In this document: piece by piece, positions 1 through 4,988 of the stretch
Numbering within the stretch: position 1 is the first letter of the stretch
Layout: each line of letters begins with the position of its first letter
Assembly (NCBI GenBank): GCA_937868145.1
Contig: CALMMH010000009.1
Location: 1-6,298, forward strand
Source of the DNA: an uncultured Phycisphaerales bacterium
Lineage (GTDB): Bacteria > Planctomycetota > Phycisphaerae > Sedimentisphaerales > Anaerobacaceae
DNA length: 6,298 nt
Direction: 5' to 3'
Notes under the pieces: model-generated
What the model was told of the DNA's origin: nothing
Database searches by the model: none
What the model saw: only the letters and a program-made list of their open reading frames with translations
Program-made: the position numbers and the translations under genes

Positions 1-1
1 G

Positions 2-73
2 AAACTGGTCGAGCTGCTCCTGGGGCCGCAGAAGGTCAAAGACGTGGCGGGCCCCATGCTGGTCGCCATCTGA
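2..73 (+). CDS. 3' end of an unidentified protein gene (partial)
   Basis: The gene enters from the left edge. Reading from base 2 gives 23 sense codons and then TGA at 71-73. Almost every codon ends in G or C (22 of 23), as expected for real coding sequence in this genome, which is the main reason for calling it. The visible tail contains LVELLLG and ends AGPMLVAI. It is too short to assign to a family. The stop lies only 9 bases from the stop of the convergent minus-strand gene, so the two genes meet tail to tail with no room for a separate terminator. Function unknown. Confidence 0.55.
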   Translation, partial: KLVELLLGPQKVKDVAGPMLVAI

Positions 74-82
74 GGTGCCCGG

Positions 83-1510
83 TCATTCTCCGCCGGGAAT
101 CCAAGCCCGGGCCTGCCGAAGGCGCGCCAACCGTTGCTCGATCGGCTTGATCCAGAGTTCACTCTCGATCGAATACTCGTCCAAGGTTTCCTCGCGCTCC
201 GTGCGCACCAATTCCCGCCGCTCGAAGTCCGGGCGGGCCAGCTTCATAATGTTGGTGACGATGCTCGCAACCTTCAGCTTCTCCAGCGTGATGATTGCGA
301 TGTCGTAGGCGGAGATCGCCTGCAGTTCCGTCAAGGACTTTTGATGCGCCTCGATCTGCTTGGCGATGGCCTCCCTCGCCTTGGCGTCGAGATTCGGCTG
401 TTCAAGCCTCTTGCCGAGTTCCTCCAGAGCCTTCTGAATCTGGTTTGCCGTGGCCCAACCGACCGGAAGCTCCGCGTGATAGTCGCCGGCGGCCAGCGCC
501 TCCCGCGTCTTCGCCAGGGTCTCCTCATAACTCTTGACCTGGCCCTCGAGGTCGACGCGCTTGGCCCATCCGGTCTGCACGATCCAGACGGAATAGACGC
601 CGTCGCTGACCGTCTTCTTCATGATTTCGTAGGATTTCGCGTCCGCGTCGAGCGTCGCCTCCAGTTGGGTCCGCGACTGCCAACTAACGGGCGGACGGTG
701 GATCACCATGTCGCCTTTGGTCGCCGTCTCGCGTCGTTTCGCCAGTTCCGCCTCAACCCCGGCGATCTCGGCCTCGAGAGTCTTTCGCGTCCGCTTGCCC
801 AGCCCCGGGATGACCACCTCATAGTCGCCGGCGGAGATCTTGTCGCGAATCGCTTGCTTCTGCTTCTCGATGGCGGCGATCCGCTTACGCAACGGCTCAC
901 CGGTCACCCAGCCCATCCCGACAATGTGAACCTGAAATGTGCCGTCCCGAATGCCTTGGTTGATGTCGCGAATCTGCTTCTCGAAATCGTCGATGGCCTT
1001 CTGGATGCCCTCGCCGGTGATCCAGCCGACCGCCGCGATGTGCCATTGAGCCTTGGCCTTGCCGATCAGGTCGGCCCATTTGGCTCGTTCCTGCTTGAGG
1101 GTATAGATCAACTGACCGATGGTGACGGTGTCGTGCCAGCCCAGACGCGGGATACTGCGACGGTTCGGGGGCGACGAATTGCTCAGACTGCTCAACAACC
1201 CCTGCGCTTTCTCAGCGGTGGAGATGCGTTCATCGAAGTCCTTCAGCATCTCGTCGCCGGTCTGGGTGGCGAGTTCCTTGATCTTCGTCCACCATCCAAT
1301 CCAGCGGGAGAGCTGTGTCACGCGATCTTGCCCTAGGCGATCGATCTCCGCGAGCACCGCTTGCAGTTGCTCGATCTCGTCGTCGAGCGGCTGCATCTCG
1401 GCCGCCACAACATCGTTGGCTGCCGCCGGCGGGACAACCCACCCCAAACTCAACGCTCCAAGCAGGAAAACCGTCAACAGCAGGCTGTCCGTCAGAAACC
1501 TCTTTCCCAT
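83..1510 (-). CDS. Exported protein with seven tandem 38-residue Gly-Trp repeats, unknown function
   Basis: I do not recognise this 475-residue protein. It begins with a Sec-type signal peptide: a basic MGKR, a hydrophobic stretch to about residue 25, then PPAAAND with a likely cut after Ala31. It is therefore probably periplasmic or outer-surface. Residues 32-116 are mostly helical and charged. Residues 117 to about 380 are seven tandem units, each a predicted short beta strand (for example YEVVIPGLG), a Gly-Trp turn, then an amphipathic helix rich in Glu, Lys, Leu and Ala. The Gly of the Gly-Trp falls at 124, 162, 200, 238, 276, 314 and 351. Unit four has Gly-Lys and unit five Ser-Trp instead. 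Residues 381-475 are charged and helical, ending AWIPGGE. No catalytic motif is visible. An AAGGGGAG ribosome site lies 5 bases before the ATG. The gene stands alone, divergent from the LPS operon. A scaffold or envelope-binding role would be a guess. Confidence 0.85.
   Translation of the reverse strand: MGKRFLTDSLLLTVFLLGALSLGWVVPPAAANDVVAAEMQPLDDEIEQLQAVLAEIDRLGQDRVTQLSRWIGWWTKIKELATQTGDEMLKDFDERISTAEKAQGLLSSLSNSSPPNRRSIPRLGWHDTVTIGQLIYTLKQERAKWADLIGKAKAQWHIAAVGWITGEGIQKAIDDFEKQIRDINQGIRDGTFQVHIVGMGWVTGEPLRKRIAAIEKQKQAIRDKISAGDYEVVIPGLGKRTRKTLEAEIAGVEAELAKRRETATKGDMVIHRPPVSWQSRTQLEATLDADAKSYEIMKKTVSDGVYSVWIVQTGWAKRVDLEGQVKSYEETLAKTREALAAGDYHAELPVGWATANQIQKALEELGKRLEQPNLDAKAREAIAKQIEAHQKSLTELQAISAYDIAIITLEKLKVASIVTNIMKLARPDFERRELVRTEREETLDEYSIESELWIKPIEQRLARLRQARAWIPGGE
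374..1162 (-). repeat. Seven tandem 114-bp units coding the 38-residue repeats
   Basis: The region codes residues 117 to about 379 of the exported repeat protein. The Gly-Trp landmark recurs at 38-residue (114-base) intervals five times, and the last interval is 37. At the DNA level the units have diverged strongly. Matching islands remain, the clearest being AGTCGCCGGCGG at 481 and at 823, exactly 342 bases (three units) apart. A loose consensus unit is a short strand with alternating hydrophobic residues, G-W, a Thr/Lys/Arg-containing turn, Leu, then a helix with Ile/Leu and Glu spacing, closing with [AD]-G. The even period with low sequence identity suggests old duplications kept by structure. 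Confidence 0.85.
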
Positions 1511-1515
1511 CGTCG

Positions 1516-1523
1516 CTCCCCTT
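1516..1523 (-). promoter_or_regulatory. Ribosome-binding site of the repeat-protein gene
   Basis: On the minus strand this reads AAGGGGAG, five bases before the ATG at 1510-1508. It is a strong Shine-Dalgarno match and supports that ATG as the start, as does the signal peptide that begins there. Confidence 0.7.
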
Positions 1524-1566
1524 CATAAGTTCATCGGCCTGTGTCCGACTCGTGGCCCCCCTGAGC

Positions 1567-1579
1567 CATGCCTCGCATG
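1567..1579. promoter_or_regulatory. Palindrome CATGC-CTC-GCATG at the predicted transcription start of the repeat-protein gene
   Basis: Perfect 5-base arms surround a 3-base centre. It sits just downstream of the -10 box of the minus-strand promoter, so it would overlap the transcription start or form a small hairpin at the very 5' end of the mRNA. A repressor operator or an mRNA-end stabiliser are both possible. It is short enough to be chance. Confidence 0.25.
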
Positions 1580-1587
1580 ACACGGGC

Positions 1588-1616
1588 ATTACACCGCGGT
1601 CGGCCGCCAAAGTCAA
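1588..1616 (-). promoter_or_regulatory. Sigma70-type promoter of the repeat-protein gene
   Basis: On the minus strand TTGACT (1616-1611) and TGTAAT (1593-1588) are separated by exactly 17 bases. Each hexamer matches the housekeeping consensus at five of six and four of six positions respectively. The predicted start is near 1581, giving a leader of about 70 bases before the ATG at 1510. This is the best promoter match in the window. Confidence 0.55.
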
Positions 1617-1633
1617 GAAATGAAGTCCCGCTC

Positions 1634-1648
1634 TGACGCGACGCGTCA
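1634..1648. promoter_or_regulatory. Perfect palindrome TGACGCG-A-CGCGTCA between divergent promoters, candidate operator
   Basis: Two perfect 7-base arms flank a single central A at 1641. The site is in the divergent intergenic region. Its centre is about 60 bases upstream of the predicted start of the minus-strand gene (near 1581) and about 61 bases upstream of the predicted start of the lpxK operon (near 1702). This is the placement of a shared activator-type site. The binding protein is unknown. Confidence 0.4.
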
Positions 1649-1668
1649 CGGCAAAACCGGGCCCGGCC

Positions 1669-1695
1669 TTGACCGGACCGGAGTTCTCGGATAAC
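1669..1695 (+). promoter_or_regulatory. Possible promoter of the lpxK-hldE-gmhAB-waaF operon
   Basis: TTGACC (1669-1674) and GATAAC (1690-1695) are separated by 15 bases, which is shorter than the usual 17. Transcription would start near 1702, only a few bases before the lpxK ATG at 1706. The message would then have almost no leader, which fits the lack of a convincing Shine-Dalgarno before lpxK. The call is weak because of the short spacer. Confidence 0.3.
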
Positions 1696-1705
1696 ACTGG
1701 CGGCC

Positions 1706-2785
1706 ATGGCCATCAATCAGGACCGCTTCATAGCGATTATCTCACGACGGCGCACGGACTTGCGAGCCCGCGGCGCGAGGGTCCTGCTGTGCCTGGCGTC
1801 TCTTGGCTACAGCCTGGTCGTGCGTATCCGCAACGCCTTGTACACCTCGAGCGTCCTGAAAAGGCACCCCGCAAACGCCGTCATTCTGTCCATCGGCAAT
1901 TTGACCACGGGCGGAACTGGCAAAACCCCCCTGGTGGTATGGCTTTGCCGACGTGTGCGCGAGAAGGGGCTCGCCTGCGCCATCCTGACCCGCGGCTACA
2001 AGACGCAAAAGGGCGAATTGTCAGACGAACCCGCCCTGTTGGCGGCCCAATGCCCCGACGTGCCGGTCGTCGTCAATCCGGACCGAGTGGCCGGAGCCGC
2101 CGAAGCGATCCGTAGCCATGGAGCTCAAATCATCGTGATGGACGATGGGTTCCAGCACCGCCGACTCGCGAGGGACCTCGACATCATCGCGGTCGACGCG
2201 ACAACGCCTTTCGGCTACGGCCGAGTCCTGCCCGCCGGGCTGCTGCGCGAACCCATTTCCGGGCTGAGGCGAGCCCACGCCGTGGTTCTGACCCGTTGTG
2301 ATCAGGTGTCCGAGGACGCTCTGTCGCAAATCGAGGACGAAATCCGTCAGGTCAATCGTAATTTGGTTATTTCCAGGTCAATTCACGCACCCGTAGCAAT
2401 CCGAACAGCCCAGGAAATGGAAATCGCTCTTGACCGGATTCGAGGGCAACGCGTCTTCGCATTCTGCGGCATCGGCAATCCGCAGGCTTTTTTTCGAACG
2501 ATCGAGCAGCTCGGGGTTGTCGCCGTGGGCACCAGGGTTTTCGACGATCATTACCGATACACAGCCGAAGACCTTGAAACCGTCCTGGAACAAGCCAAAG
2601 CTCAGAAAGCCACCCTGGTTTTGACCACACAGAAAGACTGGACGAAGGCCGCAAGGACTGGGGCCAAAGGGGATAGCCCGGCGTTGGCTTATCTGGCCAT
2701 CGATATGCGGTTCACCGCCGGGGAGGAATCGCTCACAGCCTTGATTGACCGCGTCCTGCACGGTAGAATACCGACTTCTGAGTGA
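1706..2785 (+). CDS. lpxK: Tetraacyldisaccharide 4'-kinase (lipid A 4'-kinase)
   Basis: LpxK phosphorylates the 4' position of tetraacyldisaccharide 1-phosphate to form lipid IVA, at the inner face of the cytoplasmic membrane. The 359-residue product is slightly longer than the 328 of E. coli. An N-terminal hydrophobic helix, about residues 26-42, fits the membrane-associated start of the family. The P-loop is GNLTTGGTGKTP (residues 64-75), in the family's GNLxxGGxGKTP form. Then come ILTRGY (93-98), the DDGFQHRRL signature (146-154) and FDDHY (279-283). All core motifs look intact. The ATG lacks a clear ribosome site, but the N-terminus aligns with the family from there. The gene leads the operon, with hldE 41 bases on. 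The 3' half (about 2340-2660) is clearly lower in GC than the rest of the operon and contains a run of seven T. Confidence 0.95.
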   Translation: MAINQDRFIAIISRRRTDLRARGARVLLCLASLGYSLVVRIRNALYTSSVLKRHPANAVILSIGNLTTGGTGKTPLVVWLCRRVREKGLACAILTRGYKTQKGELSDEPALLAAQCPDVPVVVNPDRVAGAAEAIRSHGAQIIVMDDGFQHRRLARDLDIIAVDATTPFGYGRVLPAGLLREPISGLRRAHAVVLTRCDQVSEDALSQIEDEIRQVNRNLVISRSIHAPVAIRTAQEMEIALDRIRGQRVFAFCGIGNPQAFFRTIEQLGVVAVGTRVFDDHYRYTAEDLETVLEQAKAQKATLVLTTQKDWTKAARTGAKGDSPALAYLAIDMRFTAGEESLTALIDRVLHGRIPTSE

Positions 2786-2814
2786 GTGTTGGAGTTCCAA
2801 GGAATGCAGGGATC

Positions 2815-2820
2815 AGGTGG
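2815..2820 (+). promoter_or_regulatory. Ribosome-binding site that sets the hldE start
   Basis: AGGTGG lies six bases before the ATG at 2827. The alternative in-frame GTG at 2782, which overlaps the lpxK stop, has no Shine-Dalgarno before it. This decides for the ATG. Confidence 0.65.
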
Positions 2821-2826
2821 CCAATT

Positions 2827-4323
2827 ATGTATGAACGACTGCTCAAGACGATAGGAAACCTCGGTGCGCCGAAGATTCTCGTCGTCGGCGACTTCATGCT
2901 GGACATCTATATCTTCGGAGACGCCGTCCGCATCAGCCCGGAGGCCCCCGTTCCGATCCTGAAGGTCACGGAAACCGAGTCGCGTTGCGGCGGCGCGGCG
3001 TCCGTCGCGGCCGACATCGCGGCGTTGGGGGCCGTGCCCCTGTGCGTCGGGGTCGTCGGCCAGGACGCCAACGGAGACATGCTCAAAAAGCAGTTGACCG
3101 CCATCGGGGCCGACCTCTCCGGCCTGGTCGAGGCGCCCGACCGCCCCACCACGACCAAGCAAAGGCTCATCGGCCTGGCCCAGCATCGCCACCGCCAGCA
3201 GCTCATGCGAATCGACCAGGAATGCACCGCTCCCTTGCCCGAGGCGGTCTGCCAGGAGGTCCTGCGGAAATACCGCGAGGCCCTCGATCAGGCGGACATC
3301 GTTTGCCTGCAGGACTTCGACAAGGGCCTCCTGTCGCCGACGGTATGCCAGGAAATGATCCGACTGGCCAAGGAAGCCGGCCTGCGGGTCCTCGTCGATC
3401 CCACCCACAACCATGACTACAGCAAATACGCCGGGGCCACCCTGTTGACGCCGAATCGTTGCGACGCCTCCACGGTCGTCGGGTTCGAGGTCTGCACCTC
3501 GGCGGATGCGTCCAAGGCCGCTCAGCAATTGGCGGAGTCGCTTTCGCTCGAAGCCCTGGTGATCACGCTGGACAAAGACGGCGCCTACCTCCAGGCCGGC
3601 GACGTCCGCGAGATGATCCCCGCGAGAGCACGGAACGTCTACGACGTGACCGGAGCCGGGGACGTCGTGCTGGCGACCCTGGCCGTGAGTCTGGCCGCCG
3701 AGAGCGATTATCTGATTGCGGCCCACTTGGCCAACATCGCCGCCGGGATCGAGGTCGAACGGTTTGGGGCCGCCCCGGTGACCGCCTCCGAGATGATCCA
3801 CGAGATCGCGGATCAGTACGGCGCCCGCAACGTCAAGCTCCGCTCCATCGACTCCCTGATGGAGGAGATCAACTGGCGGCGCAGCCGAGGTCAGACCATC
3901 GTCTTCACCAACGGCTGCTTCGACGTGATCCACCGCGGGCACATCGAGTACCTGCGATTCTGCAAGGCTCAAGGCGACATGGTCGTCGTCGGCCTCAACA
4001 GCGACAGCTCCGTGCGGACCCTCAAAGGGCCGGAGCGGCCGATCAACAGCCAGTTCGACCGGGCCGCCGTGCTCTCGGGACTCGAGACGGTGGACTTCAT
4101 CACGATCTTCGACGATCCCAGCGTGCTGGGCCTGATCAAGAGGGTCAAGCCGGACGTCCTGATCAAGGGGGCCGACTGGGGCACCAAGGGCGGCGTCGTC
4201 GGGTCCGACTTCGTCGAGTCCTACGGCGGCAAGGTGATGCTCGCCCCGCTCGTGCAGGGCAAGAGCTCCACCGCCACCATCGAAAGAATCAAAGCCATTG
4301 AGGCAGGTGGGGCGCAGGCATGA
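2827..4323 (+). CDS. hldE: Bifunctional D-glycero-beta-D-manno-heptose-7-phosphate kinase / heptose-1-phosphate adenylyltransferase
   Basis: HldE carries out two steps of ADP-heptose synthesis in the cytoplasm: phosphorylation of heptose 7-phosphate to the 1,7-bisphosphate, and later adenylylation of heptose 1-phosphate. The 498-residue product (E. coli 477) has both domains in the usual order. The N-terminal PfkB/ribokinase domain (about 1-330) shows GDFMLD (21-26), RISPEAPVP (35-43), the substrate-side GG(A)AS stretch (55-59) and the catalytic DVTGAGD (273-279). The C-terminal nucleotidyltransferase domain (about 355-498) shows TNGCFDVIHRGH (361-372) with its HxGH motif, and GKSSTATIERI near the end (478-488). 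The ATG at 2827 is preferred because of its ribosome site. An in-frame GTG at 2782 would add 15 residues. The stop overlaps the gmhA start as ATGA, which implies coupled translation. Confidence 0.96.
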   Translation: MYERLLKTIGNLGAPKILVVGDFMLDIYIFGDAVRISPEAPVPILKVTETESRCGGAASVAADIAALGAVPLCVGVVGQDANGDMLKKQLTAIGADLSGLVEAPDRPTTTKQRLIGLAQHRHRQQLMRIDQECTAPLPEAVCQEVLRKYREALDQADIVCLQDFDKGLLSPTVCQEMIRLAKEAGLRVLVDPTHNHDYSKYAGATLLTPNRCDASTVVGFEVCTSADASKAAQQLAESLSLEALVITLDKDGAYLQAGDVREMIPARARNVYDVTGAGDVVLATLAVSLAAESDYLIAAHLANIAAGIEVERFGAAPVTASEMIHEIADQYGARNVKLRSIDSLMEEINWRRSRGQTIVFTNGCFDVIHRGHIEYLRFCKAQGDMVVVGLNSDSSVRTLKGPERPINSQFDRAAVLSGLETVDFITIFDDPSVLGLIKRVKPDVLIKGADWGTKGGVVGSDFVESYGGKVMLAPLVQGKSSTATIERIKAIEAGGAQA

Positions 4324-4901
4324 CCGATCACGCAAGAATCCGGGAGGCAGTCGAGACCCATCGAACGATGCTGGATGCCTTCGAATCTCACGGCATCGGA
4401 ACGGTTGTAACCATGGCCCAAGCCATCGTGCAGTCGCTGCAGAACAACGGCACGCTCTACCTGTGCGGCAACGGCGGCTCGGCGGCCGACGCCCAGCATA
4501 TCGCAGGCGAATTCGTCGGCCGGTTCCGCATGGAGCGAAGGCCTTTGCCGGCGGTGGCGTTGTCCACGGACACCTCCGTCCTGACCTGCATCGGCAACGA
4601 CTACGACTACCAGAGCGTCTTCTCCCGGCAGGTGGAAGCTCTCGTGCGGCCGGGGGACGTCCTTTGGGCGTTCTCCACCAGCGGGACCTCACCCAATGTC
4701 CTGAAGGCGGCGGAGGCCGCCAAACGCAAAGGCGCGTGCGTGCTGGCCTTTACCGGCCGGCTCAACAGCAAACTCCAGGCGAAGGCCGATCTGTGCCTGT
4801 GCGCCGAGGCCGTCGTGACGGCCCGCAGCCAGGAGATCCACCAACTGGCGTACCATATCATCTGCGATCTGGTGGAACAGAGCGTTGGTGGAGATGGTTG
4901 A
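4320..4901 (+). CDS. gmhA: D-sedoheptulose-7-phosphate isomerase
   Basis: GmhA converts sedoheptulose 7-phosphate to D-glycero-D-manno-heptose 7-phosphate, the entry step of ADP-heptose synthesis. The 193-residue product matches the usual length (192 in E. coli). It is a single SIS domain with CGNGGSAADAQHIAGE (49-64), the phosphate-binding STSGTSPNV (119-127), and QEIHQLAYH (171-179) near the C-terminus. His60, Glu64, Gln171 and His179 align with the four metal ligands known in GmhA structures, so the enzyme should be active. Its ATG overlaps the hldE stop by four bases, with AGGTGG nine bases upstream. The stop codon lies at the edge of an AT-rich heptamer array that fills the gap to gmhB. 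Confidence 0.96.
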   Translation: MTDHARIREAVETHRTMLDAFESHGIGTVVTMAQAIVQSLQNNGTLYLCGNGGSAADAQHIAGEFVGRFRMERRPLPAVALSTDTSVLTCIGNDYDYQSVFSRQVEALVRPGDVLWAFSTSGTSPNVLKAAEAAKRKGACVLAFTGRLNSKLQAKADLCLCAEAVVTARSQEIHQLAYHIICDLVEQSVGGDG

Positions 4902-4974
4902 TTGTTGATGTGTGATTGTTGATTGGCAGAGCAGAAATCAAAAATCAAAAATCAACAATCGTCAATCACAAATC
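4900..4974. repeat. Paired heptamer arrays in inverted orientation, in the gmhA-gmhB gap
   Basis: The left array (4900-4924) has GAT at 4900, 4907, 4914 and 4921, a 7-base period of GATTGTT-like units. The right array (4936-4974) has AATC every 7 bases: 4936, 4943, 4950, 4957, 4964 and 4971. The right units are reverse complements of the left type, and the arrays are separated by 11 bases (4925-4935). GATTGTTGATT at 4914-4924 pairs perfectly with AATCAACAATC at 4950-4960. Extending to 25-base arms gives 19 Watson-Crick pairs plus 2 G-U pairs. The element is much more AT-rich than its surroundings. It resembles in style the short tandem heptanucleotide repeats known from cyanobacteria, but no relation is shown. 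Confidence 0.75.
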
Positions 4975-4980
4975 CAGAGC

Positions 4981-4984
4981 AGGA
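4981..4984 (+). promoter_or_regulatory. Ribosome-binding site supporting the gmhB start
   Basis: AGGA lies four bases before the ATG at 4989. A longer reading from TTG at 4923 would translate the heptamer array into a low-complexity leader of K, N, Q, S and I residues, and it has no Shine-Dalgarno. The ATG places the catalytic Asp at residue 9, as expected for the family. Confidence 0.55.
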
Positions 4985-4988
4985 TGCT

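Noticed and set aside
78..97. CCCGG-N10-CCGGG hairpin near the convergent stops
   Set aside because: The stem is only five bases, there is no T run on either strand, and it lies inside the 3' end of the minus-strand gene. It is too weak to call a terminator.
134..1336. 400-codon open frame on the plus strand opposite the repeat-protein gene
   Set aside because: It is the complement of a GC-rich coding frame. The minus-strand frame has a signal peptide, a ribosome site, a promoter and regular repeats, while this one has a disordered Leu/Arg/Asp-rich product.
2488..2494. Run of seven T in lpxK as a frameshift or slippage site
   Set aside because: The lpxK frame continues with family-like sequence on both sides, so there is no sign of a shifted frame.
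2789..2800. TTGGA-GT-TCCAA palindrome between lpxK and hldE
   Set aside because: The arms are only five bases with a two-base centre, there is no promoter context, and it lies within an operon. It is likely chance.
2782..2826. GTG start for hldE overlapping the lpxK stop
   Set aside because: There is no Shine-Dalgarno before it, whereas AGGTGG stands six bases before the ATG at 2827. The extra 15 residues do not belong to the family.
2689..4692. 667-codon open frame on the minus strand across hldE
   Set aside because: It is antisense to two clearly recognised enzymes, hldE and gmhA. Its product is low-complexity Arg/Asp/Gly-rich and it has no family motif.
4923..4988. TTG start for gmhB that translates the heptamer array
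   Set aside because: The added 22 residues are simple translation of an AT-rich repeat, and the ATG at 4989 has AGGA upstream and fits the family N-terminus.
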